Positions 19,905-30,351 of a stretch of DNA of 64,000 nt are shown here, one piece after another. The translations under genes were made by a program, and so were the position numbers. Source of the stretch: Clostridia bacterium (GTDB taxonomy: Bacteria; Bacillota; Clostridia; Oscillospirales; Acutalibacteraceae); NCBI GenBank assembly GCA_017465465.1, contig JAFTWE010000018.1, positions 124,001 to 188,000 on the forward strand, given 5' to 3'. The notes under the pieces are model-generated. The model searched no databases and had not been told where the DNA came from. It worked only from the letters and a program-made list of their open reading frames with translations. The first letter of the stretch is position 1, and every line of letters begins with the position of its first letter.

Positions 19905-21252
19905 ATTTTAGCTTCAAGATTGTGTTGTAATCATCTATTCCGTAATTTCCTGCAGAATGCTTTAAAATTTCTTTTAAATCAGCAGGCTTTCCGTCAAATC
20001 CCTTAACTTTAATCTTTTTAAGTACAGGGTTGATTCTGTTAAGAAAGTTAATAAAAACATCACCGTGCGCAGTGCCTTCAACAAAGGTCTGATTCCCCTC
20101 AAAAACACCTCTTACAAGGCGTGCTATGTAATTTTTCAAAAGCTCTTTTCTGATTGATTTATCGCATTTTATAAAAAGTAATCTGCTGAGTGTGCCGACA
20201 GTGAGCTTATCAAAAAGCTTGCCTAAAATTTTCACCACAGGGAACAGGGCTTTTTTATCACCAATACCGAATTTTCCCAACACCCTTGCGGGGTCGGTTT
20301 TCATATCTTCAAGGATATTCAGAATCATACTGTCAAACAGGTCAATAAGATACTGTTGGCAGGTTTTGCCGTTTGTGTCCCATTCAAAATCAGGGCAAGG
20401 AATACTTTTAATCTGAGCTGTGAAATCATCGCTCAAAGTGACATGCCTTATTATAGCAGGGTGAGCAATAACAGAGCTTGTGCAGACATCATAAAGCTTG
20501 TTTCCGTTGGTACTTATAAACTCATTTATACTCTGATTGTGCATATGACCGGTAAAAACAAGGTGAATCCCCTCGTCTGCCATCAGATTAACAACTTCGT
20601 ATGAATTCTTTTGATATGTTGACGAAATAAGAGAAAACAGCGGCTGACCCGGAAGAAGCGGATAATGATTCATTGCAAAAAGAAGCTGGTTATCATCCCT
20701 TGCGGACTTCGCTTGAGTGCGAATCCATTCAAGCTGTTCATCATCAAAGAATTTCTGGTTTTCATAATCGTTATTTAGTGCCATAAGACGAACACCGTCG
20801 CCTAACTGAACAACATAAGAAAGATGCTTCTTATCAACTGCTATTGCCTGTGAAAACCCGAAATCATAATATAAGTCGAATATATCCATTCGGTCAATAG
20901 GCTCAACGGATATTCTTTCACCGCCGTTATAGGCAAATGGTTCTTTATTTACATCGTGGTCTGCAGAAACAACAAAAACCTGCTTACCCGAAGCCTTTAA
21001 TTCATTTAATAGCTCAATAAATTCCAGATGACTTTCTTTTTCACCGTTAAAGGATAAATCACCTGCTATGAGAACAATGTCAGCTTCATCGGCTTCTTTC
21101 AGCCAATCAATCACACTGCGGTTAATTGCCTGAGTTTCGGCATAGCACTTTTGCTCAAAGCGCATAAATTCATCATAGCCCTTGCCGTAGGCACCAAGGC
21201 TGTTTTTAAAATAATGAGTATCGGTTATCAAGTAAAACTTAAGCTGCTTCAT
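19903..21252 (-). CDS. Calcineurin-like metallophosphoesterase with altered third motif
   Basis: A 449-residue cytoplasmic protein. Metal-binding motifs: LITDTHYF (D11, H13), IAGDLSFNG, VSADHD in place of the usual GNH[D/E], MNHYPL and FTGHMHNQ. In the third motif the metal-bridging Asn is replaced by Asp. Residues about 270-449 form an extra helical region lacking a recognised family. The ATG at 21252 follows GGTGATGAT; a longer reading to 21279 has no ribosome site. Substrate unknown. Confidence 0.8.
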   Translation of the reverse strand: MKQLKFYLITDTHYFKNSLGAYGKGYDEFMRFEQKCYAETQAINRSVIDWLKEADEADIVLIAGDLSFNGEKESHLEFIELLNELKASGKQVFVVSADHDVNKEPFAYNGGERISVEPIDRMDIFDLYYDFGFSQAIAVDKKHLSYVVQLGDGVRLMALNNDYENQKFFDDEQLEWIRTQAKSARDDNQLLFAMNHYPLLPGQPLFSLISSTYQKNSYEVVNLMADEGIHLVFTGHMHNQSINEFISTNGNKLYDVCTSSVIAHPAIIRHVTLSDDFTAQIKSIPCPDFEWDTNGKTCQQYLIDLFDSMILNILEDMKTDPARVLGKFGIGDKKALFPVVKILGKLFDKLTVGTLSRLLFIKCDKSIRKELLKNYIARLVRGVFEGNQTFVEGTAHGDVFINFLNRINPVLKKIKVKGFDGKPADLKEILKHSAGNYGIDDYNTILKLK

Positions 21253-21270
21253 ATCATCACCATAACAGAA

Positions 21271-21302
21271 AGCTCCCATGAAATGAAAGGTTCACGGGAG
21301 CT
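21271..21302 (-). terminator. Hairpin between yebC and the phosphoesterase gene
   Basis: On the minus strand AGCTCCCGTGAA pairs with TTCATGGGAGCT (one G-U) across an 8-nt loop, then TTTC. The T run is short, so it may only partly terminate. Confidence 0.6.
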
Positions 21303-21309
21303 GATTTTA

Positions 21310-22041
21310 TTATTCTTCGGGCATTTCCCAGTTATGCCATACTGCCTGAACATCATCGTTATCTTCGAACATTTCAAGCATTTTGTTCATATTCTTGATA
21401 TCGTCTTCACTTTCAAGCTTTGTGTAAGTGCTGGGAACATACTCAACCTCTGCTGAAAGGAATTTATAGCCCTTTTCTTCAAGAGCATCTCTGATTGCAC
21501 CAAGGTCGTTAGGCTCAGTTCTGATGTCAAAAATTCCGTCGTCTGTAAGAAAGTCTGATGCACCTGCTTCAAGAGCATCTTCCATAAGCTTTTCTTCATC
21601 AACATCTTCTGCTTCAATGGTTATTACACCCTGGCGGGTAAATAAAAATGAAACACAACCTGACTGGCCCATATTTCCGCCGTATTTATCGAAATAATGG
21701 CGAACATCGCCTGCAGTACGGTTACGGTTATCTGTAAGAGCTTCAACAATAACAGCGATACCTGAAGGGCCGTAGCCTTCATATACGATATCCTCATAAT
21801 TATCTGTGCTGCCCTCGCCTGCTGCCTTTTTGATAATTCTTTCAATGTTATCATTAGGAACGTTATTTGACTTAGCTTTTGCAATAACATCCTTAAGCTT
21901 TGTGTTTACTGTTGGGTCGGGGCCGCCTGATTTAACGGCAACGGCAATCTCACGGCCGATTTTAGTGAAAATCTTGGCGCGCTGATTGTCGGTCTTTTCT
22001 TTCTTTCTTTTAATCGTGCTCCATTTTGAATGTCCTGACAT
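21310..22041 (-). CDS. yebC: YebC/PmpR-family protein
   Basis: A 243-residue protein starting MSGHSKWSTIKRKKEKTD, the invariant YebC opening, with YEGYGPSG and NRNRTAGDVRHYFDKYGGNMG. YebC proteins act as transcriptional regulators and, per recent work on YebC2-type members, help ribosomes through proline-rich stretches. The ATG at 22041 follows AAGGTGATT. Confidence 0.96.
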   Translation of the reverse strand: MSGHSKWSTIKRKKEKTDNQRAKIFTKIGREIAVAVKSGGPDPTVNTKLKDVIAKAKSNNVPNDNIERIIKKAAGEGSTDNYEDIVYEGYGPSGIAVIVEALTDNRNRTAGDVRHYFDKYGGNMGQSGCVSFLFTRQGVITIEAEDVDEEKLMEDALEAGASDFLTDDGIFDIRTEPNDLGAIRDALEEKGYKFLSAEVEYVPSTYTKLESEDDIKNMNKMLEMFEDNDDVQAVWHNWEMPEE

Positions 22042-22088
22042 AAAATCACCTTTAAATAAAATTTCAACTCAAACATTATATAACAATA

Positions 22089-22115
22089 ATCCCCGAGTGT
22101 CAAGCACTCAGGGAT
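22089..22115 (-). terminator. Terminator hairpin after yitT
   Basis: On the minus strand ATCCCTGAGTG and CACTCGGGGAT (one T-G pair) with a 5-nt loop, followed by TATTGTTAT. T run weak. Confidence 0.65.
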
Positions 22116-22122
22116 ATGATAA

Positions 22123-23013
22123 TCAAGAATCCGATGCAGGCGGAGCTTTAAAGCCCTCGCCGAAAATTTCTCTCGCTTCGGTAATAACCGTGAAGGTATG
22201 AGGGTCGGCTTTTTTAATAATTTCCCTGACCTTCGAAACCTCGTGACTGCGAAGAACGATAATGAGCATATTCTTCTTATCGCCCGTGTATCCGCCTTCA
22301 ACAGGAACTATGGACACACCTCTTGTCATCTGCGAAGTGATTGCACTTGTAATCTTGTGTGCATTATCGGTAAACACAAGAAGCATTTTACCGTTACCTG
22401 CACCATAAGTTACATAGTCAACCACCTTGGAGCTTACAAAAATCAGAATTGCGGCATAAAGGGCACTTTCTGCGCTTTTAAACACAATAGCGGCCGCTAT
22501 AACAACCATTGCATCAAAAATCATAATAAGCTTACCCATTGAATAATGTGGCAAAATCAGCTTAAAGAGGCGCATAATGATGTCAGTTCCGCCTGTTGTG
22601 GAATCTCTTAAAAATGCCATTGAAAGACCGAATCCGCACAACGCGCCGCAGAAAATGCAGGCAAGGAGCGTATCACCCTCATAGGTAGGAATAATTCCTT
22701 TATTGATGAGAGTTGTCATTGCATCCATAATGAATGACAAAATTGTAGTAACCCAAAGAGTTTTAACGGTAAATTTTTTGCCAATAAATATCCAGGCTAA
22801 TATAAAAAGCGGAATATTAAGAGCGAAGTTTGTAATACCGATTGGGGTATTTATAAGGTAATTTATAATTATTGCAACACCCGTCATACCGCTTTGAGCA
22901 ATGTTATTGGGTACAGCAAAAATCGTAACACCTGCCGCATAAGAAATACAGCCCACAAGCCAGAAAAGATTATCAACGAGCAAAGTAAGAGCTTTTTGCT
23001 TTTTATCAGTCAT
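22123..23013 (-). CDS. YitT-family membrane protein
   Basis: A 296-residue protein with about five or six membrane segments (residues 10-190), including ISYAAGVTIFAVPNNIAQSG and RDSTTGGTDI, then a cytoplasmic DUF2179 domain (GVSIVPVEGGYTGDKKNMLIIV). Function in this family is not settled. The ATG at 23013 follows AGGGGTG and overlaps the end of mrnC, so it is translationally coupled; a reading to 23040 has no ribosome site. Confidence 0.9.
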   Translation of the reverse strand: MTDKKQKALTLLVDNLFWLVGCISYAAGVTIFAVPNNIAQSGMTGVAIIINYLINTPIGITNFALNIPLFILAWIFIGKKFTVKTLWVTTILSFIMDAMTTLINKGIIPTYEGDTLLACIFCGALCGFGLSMAFLRDSTTGGTDIIMRLFKLILPHYSMGKLIMIFDAMVVIAAAIVFKSAESALYAAILIFVSSKVVDYVTYGAGNGKMLLVFTDNAHKITSAITSQMTRGVSIVPVEGGYTGDKKNMLIIVLRSHEVSKVREIIKKADPHTFTVITEAREIFGEGFKAPPASDS

Positions 23014-23413
23014 CCTTATTACACCCCTTAATAAGCTCATAGAGTTCTACAATTCTTGAAAGCTGATTTGTTAAGTATAAGTAGCCGAACACCGCTTCAA
23101 GCCCTGTTGCCTTATGATAGTCACCGGTGGTGGCATTTTTGGCAATATGGCCTGATTTTGCATTTCTGCCGCGTTTGTAAACAGCCTGCTCTTTTTCAGT
23201 AAGAAGAGGTAAAATTTCTGTAATTGCCTTTGCCTGAGCAGAGGCTTTTACCTTTTTAACAGCTAAAGAATGCAAATCATTCGCAGGACGGTTGGCATCA
23301 CAGATTATTTCTTCTCTTACCAGAAGGTCATACACAGTGTCACCTATAAAAGCAAGAGTAAGCGGGCTTAATAAATCGGCATCCACACCTGTTTTTGACA
23401 AAAATCTTTCCAT
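23006..23413 (-). CDS. mrnC: Mini-ribonuclease 3
   Basis: A 135-residue RNase III catalytic domain without the double-stranded-RNA-binding domain. LAFIGDTVYDLLVRE carries the catalytic acids, and GRNAKSG, TGDYHKATGLEAVFGYLYL are conserved in MrnC. It matures 23S rRNA ends in Firmicutes. Start ATG after AAGGTGCGG, 12 bases after obgE. Confidence 0.95.
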   Translation of the reverse strand: MERFLSKTGVDADLLSPLTLAFIGDTVYDLLVREEIICDANRPANDLHSLAVKKVKASAQAKAITEILPLLTEKEQAVYKRGRNAKSGHIAKNATTGDYHKATGLEAVFGYLYLTNQLSRIVELYELIKGCNKDD

Positions 23414-23425
23414 ACAAACCGCACC

Positions 23426-24709
<1,284 letters not shown>

Positions 24710-24716
24710 TCAGAAA

Positions 24717-25364
24717 TTATAATTTTGCTCTTGCTTCTTTAATGTTTGCAACAAATTTCTTTGCTGTTTCTGTTATCAAAGCATAGTCGCCTGTTTTGGC
24801 ACCTGCAGTAAGAGAGCCGCCAGCCCCCACAGCAACAGCACCGGCTTTAATCCATTCACCAACATTTTCAGCAGTAACGCCGCCTGTAGGCATCATTTTT
24901 GCATAAGGAATAGGACCTTTAATATCTTTGATAATCTTCGGTCCGTACAAATCGCCCGGGAACACCTTAAGAATGTCTGCACCTGCTTCCATAGCCATAA
25001 CGCCCTCACGGACAGTCATAATACCCGGCATAACAGCAACTCTGTAGCGGTTGCACATTTTAACGGTATCAAGGTCAAAATAAGGGCTAACGATATAATT
25101 AGCACCGCTGAGCATAGCAATTCTTGCTGTTGGTGCATCCATAACGGTGCCTGCACCGAGAATGATATCCTCAGGGCTGTATTTTTTAGCTAAAGCTTCG
25201 ATTACCTTATCTGCATGAGGAACTGTGAAAGTAAGCTCAATAGCGGCTACTCCGCCCTCCATACAAGCGTCAACAATTCTCTCAGCCTCATCTGTTGTTT
25301 CTGCTCTAACAACTGCAACAATACCGCAGTCCTGAATTCTGGTTAAAATCTGCTCTTTATCCAT
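24717..25364 (-). CDS. eda: 2-dehydro-3-deoxy-phosphogluconate (KDPG) aldolase
   Basis: A 215-residue class I aldolase. IVAVVRAET, GVAAIELTF, LGAGTVMD, the Schiff-base Lys in ILKVFPGDLYGP and MPTGGV are all present. It splits KDPG to pyruvate and glyceraldehyde-3-phosphate, the last step of the uronate route encoded here. The ATG at 25364 follows AAGG; the TTG nine bases upstream lacks spacing. Directly after kdgK, with a weak hairpin between. Confidence 0.95.
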   Translation of the reverse strand: MDKEQILTRIQDCGIVAVVRAETTDEAERIVDACMEGGVAAIELTFTVPHADKVIEALAKKYSPEDIILGAGTVMDAPTARIAMLSGANYIVSPYFDLDTVKMCNRYRVAVMPGIMTVREGVMAMEAGADILKVFPGDLYGPKIIKDIKGPIPYAKMMPTGGVTAENVGEWIKAGAVAVGAGGSLTAGAKTGDYALITETAKKFVANIKEARAKL

Positions 25365-25398
25365 AAAAATCAAACCTTTCTTTTTTTATTAAAGCTAC

Positions 25399-25421
25399 TA
25401 CCCCTGCTGTTAACAGGGGTA
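25399..25421 (-). promoter_or_regulatory. Hairpin between kdgK and eda
   Basis: On the minus strand TACCCCTG (25421-25414), 7-nt loop, CAGGGGTA (25406-25399). There is no immediate T run, so it may stabilise or modulate the mRNA rather than end it. Confidence 0.4.
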
Positions 25422-25434
25422 TAAATAAATCTGA

Positions 25435-26532
25435 TTATCTCTGAACTCGTGCGCCTGCACCGCCGACAATTCTTTCAACCTCAGCCTTAGATGCCATTGA
25501 AGTGTCACCGGGAGTTGTCATAGCTAATGCGCCGTGAGCAACACCGTAATTGACTGCCTGCTGAGCATCGCCCAACTCCATAAGACCGTAAACAAGACCT
25601 GAAGCGAAGCTGTCACCGCCGCCAACACGGTCAAGTATTTCAAGACCCGGCATTTCAAGTCCGTTATAAATCTTGCCCTCTGACCAGCAGATAGCACTCC
25701 AGTCATTGACTGTAGCGGTTTTAACTGTACGCAATGTTGTGGCAATAACCTTAAAATTCGGATATACTTTAACGGCATTTTCTACCATTTTATAATAACC
25801 GTCAATATTAAGCTCCTTGAGGTTTTCATCATTGCCTTCAACCTCAAGACCGAGGCAGGCTGTAAAATCCTCTTCATTGCCAATCATAACGTCAATATAC
25901 TTAGCAATTTCTTTATTAACTTCCTGAGCTCTTGCCTGACCGCCTATATCCTTCCACAATGACGGACGGTAGTTAAGGTCATAGGAAACTATAGTGCCGT
26001 ATTTTTTGGCACACTTAACAGCTTCAATTACAACCTGAGCAGTTGTATCTGAAAGAGCTGCAAAAATTCCGCCTGTATGAAGCCAGCGAACACCGAGAGT
26101 GCCGAAGATATACTCCCAGTCAATATCGCCAACCTTAAGCTGAGAAGCGGCAGTATTGCCTCTGTCTGAAACACCAACAGCACCTCTGATACCATAGCCG
26201 CGCTCTGTGAAGTTAAGGCCGTTTCTTACACTTCTGCCGATACCGTCATATTTAACCCATTTAACAAGAGAGGTATCAACTCCGCCCTGAAGCATAAAAT
26301 CTTCAACAAGACGGCCTATTTCATTATCTGCAAGAGCCGTTACAACTGCAGTTTTAAGGCCGAAGCATCTGCGAAGTCCTCGGGCAACATTGTATTCACC
26401 GCCGCCCTCCCAGGCTCTGAAGCTGCGGGTAGTTTTAATTCTGCCTTCACCCGGGTCGAGTCTTAACATAACCTCGCCCAAAGACAGCATATCAAATGTG
26501 CAATCTTCTCTCTTTTTAACATTTAAATTCAT
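25435..26532 (-). CDS. kdgK: 2-keto-3-deoxygluconate kinase (PfkB family)
   Basis: A 365-residue PfkB-type sugar kinase. The N-terminal LSLGEVMLRLDPGEG and GGEYNVARGLRRCFG bind sugar; the C-terminal DRVGGGDSFASGL is the anion-hole/catalytic base motif (D of GGGDS), with Gly replacing the more usual Ala. It phosphorylates KDG to KDPG for the adjacent eda product. Start ATG after GGAGAGG. Neighbours make KDG kinase the clear choice over fructokinase. Confidence 0.9.
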   Translation of the reverse strand: MNLNVKKREDCTFDMLSLGEVMLRLDPGEGRIKTTRSFRAWEGGGEYNVARGLRRCFGLKTAVVTALADNEIGRLVEDFMLQGGVDTSLVKWVKYDGIGRSVRNGLNFTERGYGIRGAVGVSDRGNTAASQLKVGDIDWEYIFGTLGVRWLHTGGIFAALSDTTAQVVIEAVKCAKKYGTIVSYDLNYRPSLWKDIGGQARAQEVNKEIAKYIDVMIGNEEDFTACLGLEVEGNDENLKELNIDGYYKMVENAVKVYPNFKVIATTLRTVKTATVNDWSAICWSEGKIYNGLEMPGLEILDRVGGGDSFASGLVYGLMELGDAQQAVNYGVAHGALAMTTPGDTSMASKAEVERIVGGAGARVQR

Positions 26533-26550
26533 AATAACGACCTCTCCTTA

Positions 26551-28443
26551 TTATAAAATTTCATACGGAATGTTGTTTGTTTTGGCATAATCTTCAGCCG
26601 GTGAATCTGCTGATACATAAAGTACAACTTTATCGGGGTTTGATTCATCATAAATGCTTACTATTTCTTTACCGAATTCGGTCACAGATGAAGGAATTGT
26701 AATATCATGAAGATTATCCATATCATAGAAAGCGTAATCCTTAATAACCTTGACAGTTTCAGGCATTTCAATATAAACAAGATATGCAGTTTCTCTGAAA
26801 GCTTCAGCACCGATTTCAGTAACTCCGTTGGGAACTATGAAATCAAACATACCGTCACAGCAGGTAAATGCACCGTCAGGAATTGATGTAATAGTATTAT
26901 CGGGAATTGTAACTGTTTCAAGAGTAATGCAGTTAGCAAAGCAGTATTTACCTATTGATTCAATAGATTTGCCAAGTTCAACACTTTCAAGCATAACTGA
27001 TTTATAAAAGCTGTAATCACCGATAGTTTTAAGAGTTGCGGGGAAGCTGACGCTTGTTAAATTTTCAGCATTACTGAAAGCGTAAGAAGCAACATTTTCA
27101 GTGCCCTCAGGGATTGAATAAGCAATCTGTGAGCTTCCGCAAGGATAAGCAACAAGAGTCTTTTTATCTGCTGTGTAGAGTACATCATCAACAGAGATAT
27201 AGTTTGCACAGTCTTTAATTCTGTAAGCAACAATTTTTTTACATTCATTAAAAGCAGTTGCCGAAATTTCTTTTAAAGTTGACGGAAGTGAAACAGCACC
27301 GATTGCATCTCTGTTTGCAAAGGCATAAGCACCGATTTTTTCAACCTTAGAAAAGTCAACTTCAACAATATAATCAGCCAATTCAACATCAGACTGAGTG
27401 GTATCTTTATAAAAAGCATAATTTCTGATTGATTTTACGCTTTCATTGATTTTGATTTTATCTTCGCCTTTGCCGTAAGGATAGTCAACCAATTCATCAC
27501 CTTTGAAGGAGTATAAAATACCGTCAGCAACTCTGAAGTTAGTATTACCCGGCGCTAATTTAATTTCTTTTAGCATATTACAGCCTGTGAACACCTGATA
27601 ACCGTATCTTTCAAGAGAAGAGGACAAGGTTATGTCACTAAGGCTCTTACAGCGCATAAAGGCAGCATCGCCAATCTGAACAACAGAATCGGGAACTGTG
27701 ACTTTTTTGACTGAAAGGCAATAGTCAAAGGCATGGGCGCCGATGGTTTTAAGAGTTGAGGGCAAATTGATTTCAGCCAATGCGGGACATTCATAGCAAG
27801 CATAGTCGCCAATTTCAGTAATGCCCTCCGGGAAGTTGAGCTTATTAAGCTTATCACAGCCGTCAAAAGCGTGCTCTTTAATAGAAGTTACACTTGACGG
27901 AAGTGAAATTTTGACAACATCTTCATTATTGGCAAAAGCATAACCGCCGATTGTTTCTACACCGCTCGAAACTGTAATAGTTTCTTCCAGTTTACCCGAA
28001 GGATAGTGAAGCAGGCTTTTTCCGTCTTTTGAATAGATTGCTCCGTCTTCACTTTTATAAACAGGATTACCCTCAGCAACGGTGTAAATGGTGGTGGTAG
28101 TACAACCTGAAAAAGCTGACGGAGAAATGTAAACAACACTCTTCGGAATATCTACAATATCAATAGCAAGCACACTTATACCGATAGCATTATCACCGAT
28201 ACCTTTAACAGGCTTACCCCCAAGGCGTGACGGGATATTGACTCTGAAGTCTTCGCCGAAATATTCAGTTATAATGGTGTAATCCTCATACACTTCGTAT
28301 CTGAATGCTTCGTTTTTCTCTTCGGAAATGAATACAGACTCTTCAAGCCCTGAACCGTCATAGTCAGTATCTCCGCAAGCGCACAAGGCAACAACAAGCA
28401 AAGCACAGATTAAAAGCGATATAAATTTTCTTACTGCTTTCAT
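26551..28443 (-). CDS. BspA-type leucine-rich-repeat lipoprotein
   Basis: A 630-residue lipoprotein: signal MKAVRKF plus hydrophobic core, lipobox ALCAC (C23). From residue about 60 to the end it is built of LRR_5/BspA-like repeats (pattern I-x-x-x-A-F-x-x-C-x-x-L-x-x-V-x-x-P), with interspersed repeats such as VLYTADKKTLVAYPCG. Such proteins lie on the surface and bind matrix or host proteins or glycans. It is unexpected inside a uronate operon, between a glycosyltransferase and kdgK (18 bases from kdgK). Confidence 0.85.
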   Translation of the reverse strand: MKAVRKFISLLICALLVVALCACGDTDYDGSGLEESVFISEEKNEAFRYEVYEDYTIITEYFGEDFRVNIPSRLGGKPVKGIGDNAIGISVLAIDIVDIPKSVVYISPSAFSGCTTTTIYTVAEGNPVYKSEDGAIYSKDGKSLLHYPSGKLEETITVSSGVETIGGYAFANNEDVVKISLPSSVTSIKEHAFDGCDKLNKLNFPEGITEIGDYACYECPALAEINLPSTLKTIGAHAFDYCLSVKKVTVPDSVVQIGDAAFMRCKSLSDITLSSSLERYGYQVFTGCNMLKEIKLAPGNTNFRVADGILYSFKGDELVDYPYGKGEDKIKINESVKSIRNYAFYKDTTQSDVELADYIVEVDFSKVEKIGAYAFANRDAIGAVSLPSTLKEISATAFNECKKIVAYRIKDCANYISVDDVLYTADKKTLVAYPCGSSQIAYSIPEGTENVASYAFSNAENLTSVSFPATLKTIGDYSFYKSVMLESVELGKSIESIGKYCFANCITLETVTIPDNTITSIPDGAFTCCDGMFDFIVPNGVTEIGAEAFRETAYLVYIEMPETVKVIKDYAFYDMDNLHDITIPSSVTEFGKEIVSIYDESNPDKVVLYVSADSPAEDYAKTNNIPYEIL

Positions 28444-28447
28444 TGAA

Positions 28448-29467
28448 TCAATCCTTTTGGCAATCGCCGTTATGTTTTCTTCTGTTTTTATAAAAATCTA
28501 TCATTGTGGGGTCAGTAATCAACCGAGCAAGTTCATATAAATGGCGGGAGTAAAAGAATATTATAAACAAAACTCTATTTTTAAAATTAATTAATTCATC
28601 TTTCGCTACAAATGAAATCCACTTACTTCCAATCCTTTTACATTCATTTAATACTTTATTTTCCGATTTAGTACCAATGCATAAAGTACGGAGTACAAAT
28701 AAATATTTATATAGGAAAATCAAAATTTGATTTAAGAGAAGCCGTTTTGATTTTTCTCTTAATAAATCTTCACAAAACACTGAATAAGCCTCTAAAGTAT
28801 TCGGCATGTTTTCATCAAACCCAATTCTTGTTGCTGAACCTTGTCTGAGATAATAATAATATAAAGTCTCATCAACATAGCACGCTTTGTTTACTTTTTT
28901 TAGCAGATTAAAGAAAAACAAAGTATCCTCTGACCTACTTAAGGTTTCATCAAATCTGTTTGAAGAAACTAAATGTTTAGAATAAATCTTATTACAACTA
29001 GATAATAAACAGATTTGTTCAACTGACTTAAAAAGCTCTTCTAAACCAATATCTTTACTTTCATATGAAGTAATATTTCCACTTGTATAGTCTTTTTTAT
29101 CAGTTACAAGCACATTGCATACAGAAATCTGCATAGATAAATCTACCAATCCCACAAGCATAATTTCAACTGCCTGCGGGTGGAGGAAGTCGTCACCGTC
29201 TACAAACATGACATACTCCCCCTTGAACATATCAAGTCCAAGATTTCTTGCGGATGAAACTCCCCCGTTTTCCTTATAGACATATATTATTCTGCTGTCT
29301 TTTTCAGAAAATGACTTGATAACATCAGCGCTTCTGTCCGTACTTCCGTCGTCAATGCACAAAATTTCAAGGTTACGGTAAGTCTGATTAACAAGACTTT
29401 TTAAGCAGTTATCTATATACCCTTCCAGGTTATAAACAGGTACAATTATGCTGACTAAGGCATTCAC
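28448..29467 (-). CDS. Family 2 glycosyltransferase
   Basis: A 339-residue protein with a GT2/GT-A domain in its first about 200 residues: VSIIVPVYNLEGYI, DDGSTDRS and the DxD motif FVDGDDF. The C-terminal third is Lys/Asn-rich and visibly more AT-rich than the neighbours. It probably adds a sugar to a surface polymer or protein. Start is GTG 29467, with GAGGTGATT spaced correctly; the nearby ATG is out of frame. Located between the uronate reductase gene and the LRR lipoprotein gene with 4-15 base gaps. Confidence 0.85.
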   Translation of the reverse strand: MNALVSIIVPVYNLEGYIDNCLKSLVNQTYRNLEILCIDDGSTDRSADVIKSFSEKDSRIIYVYKENGGVSSARNLGLDMFKGEYVMFVDGDDFLHPQAVEIMLVGLVDLSMQISVCNVLVTDKKDYTSGNITSYESKDIGLEELFKSVEQICLLSSCNKIYSKHLVSSNRFDETLSRSEDTLFFFNLLKKVNKACYVDETLYYYYLRQGSATRIGFDENMPNTLEAYSVFCEDLLREKSKRLLLNQILIFLYKYLFVLRTLCIGTKSENKVLNECKRIGSKWISFVAKDELINFKNRVLFIIFFYSRHLYELARLITDPTMIDFYKNRRKHNGDCQKD

Positions 29468-29482
29468 AAAATCACCTCAAAA

Positions 29483-30334
29483 TTATACTCCCGAATACGC
29501 GTTAAATCCGCCGTCAACGGCAATTGTTGTGCCGGTAACAAAGCCTGAATACTCTTTGTCACAAAGGAACAAAAGCGCACCTGAAAGCTCCTCAGGCTCA
29601 CCAAAACGCTTCATAGGTGTGGCGGCAAGAATTTTGCCTGTTCTGGCTGTCGGTGTGCCGTCTTCATTCCAAAGAAGAGCTTTATTCTGCTGAGTTGAGA
29701 AAAATCCCGGAGCAATAGCATTTACTCTGATGCCCATATCAGCAAAGTGAACTGCCATAAACTGAGTAAAGTTTGCAACAGCAGCTTTAGCTGCAGAATA
29801 AGCAGGGATTTTTGTAAGGGGTCTGAAAGCGTTCATTGAAGTTACCATAATGATACAGCTGTCATCCTTAACTGCCATATCCTTAGCAAAAACCTGAGTA
29901 GGAATAAGTGTACCGAGGAAATTGAGATTAAATACAAATTCAATGCCTTTCGGGTCAAGGTCAAAGAAGGTTTTTACATCGTCATTCTTTTCAATAAGGT
30001 CAATCTCTTCAAGTGTTTCCTTGGTAGTTGTTCCTCTGGGATTATTTCCGCCTGCTCCGTTAAGAAGAATATCACAAGTTCCAAGCTTTTCATTGATAAT
30101 TTTTCTTGCTTTATTCATGCTTTCAGTTTCAAGAACATTACAGCCGACAGCTATAGCCGTACCGCCGTCTGCAACAATTTCATCAGCAACAGCCTGTGCC
30201 GCCTGCTCATTAAGGTCAAGAACAGCAACCTTAACCCCCTGCTTTGCCAATGTCTTTGCAAAACCGCTGCAAAGAACTCCGCCGCCGCCTGTAACTACGG
30301 CAACTTTATTTTTAAGATTTTCATGAACGAACAT
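29483..30334 (-). CDS. uxuB: SDR-family fructuronate reductase (D-mannonate oxidoreductase)
   Basis: A 283-residue short-chain dehydrogenase: NAD-binding TGGGGVLCSG, NGAGGN, the catalytic Ser in MVTSMNAF, and YSAAK (Y-x3-K). Its place immediately after uxuA matches the SDR-type UxuB of Bacillus (YjmF), which reduces fructuronate to mannonate, unlike the unrelated long-chain UxuB of E. coli. The ATG at 30334 follows AAAGGAA; a longer reading to 30379 would run into uxuA. The symbol rests on context. Confidence 0.8.
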   Translation of the reverse strand: MFVHENLKNKVAVVTGGGGVLCSGFAKTLAKQGVKVAVLDLNEQAAQAVADEIVADGGTAIAVGCNVLETESMNKARKIINEKLGTCDILLNGAGGNNPRGTTTKETLEEIDLIEKNDDVKTFFDLDPKGIEFVFNLNFLGTLIPTQVFAKDMAVKDDSCIIMVTSMNAFRPLTKIPAYSAAKAAVANFTQFMAVHFADMGIRVNAIAPGFFSTQQNKALLWNEDGTPTARTGKILAATPMKRFGEPEELSGALLFLCDKEYSGFVTGTTIAVDGGFNAYSGV

Positions 30335-30351
30335 AATCAAATTCCTTTCAA

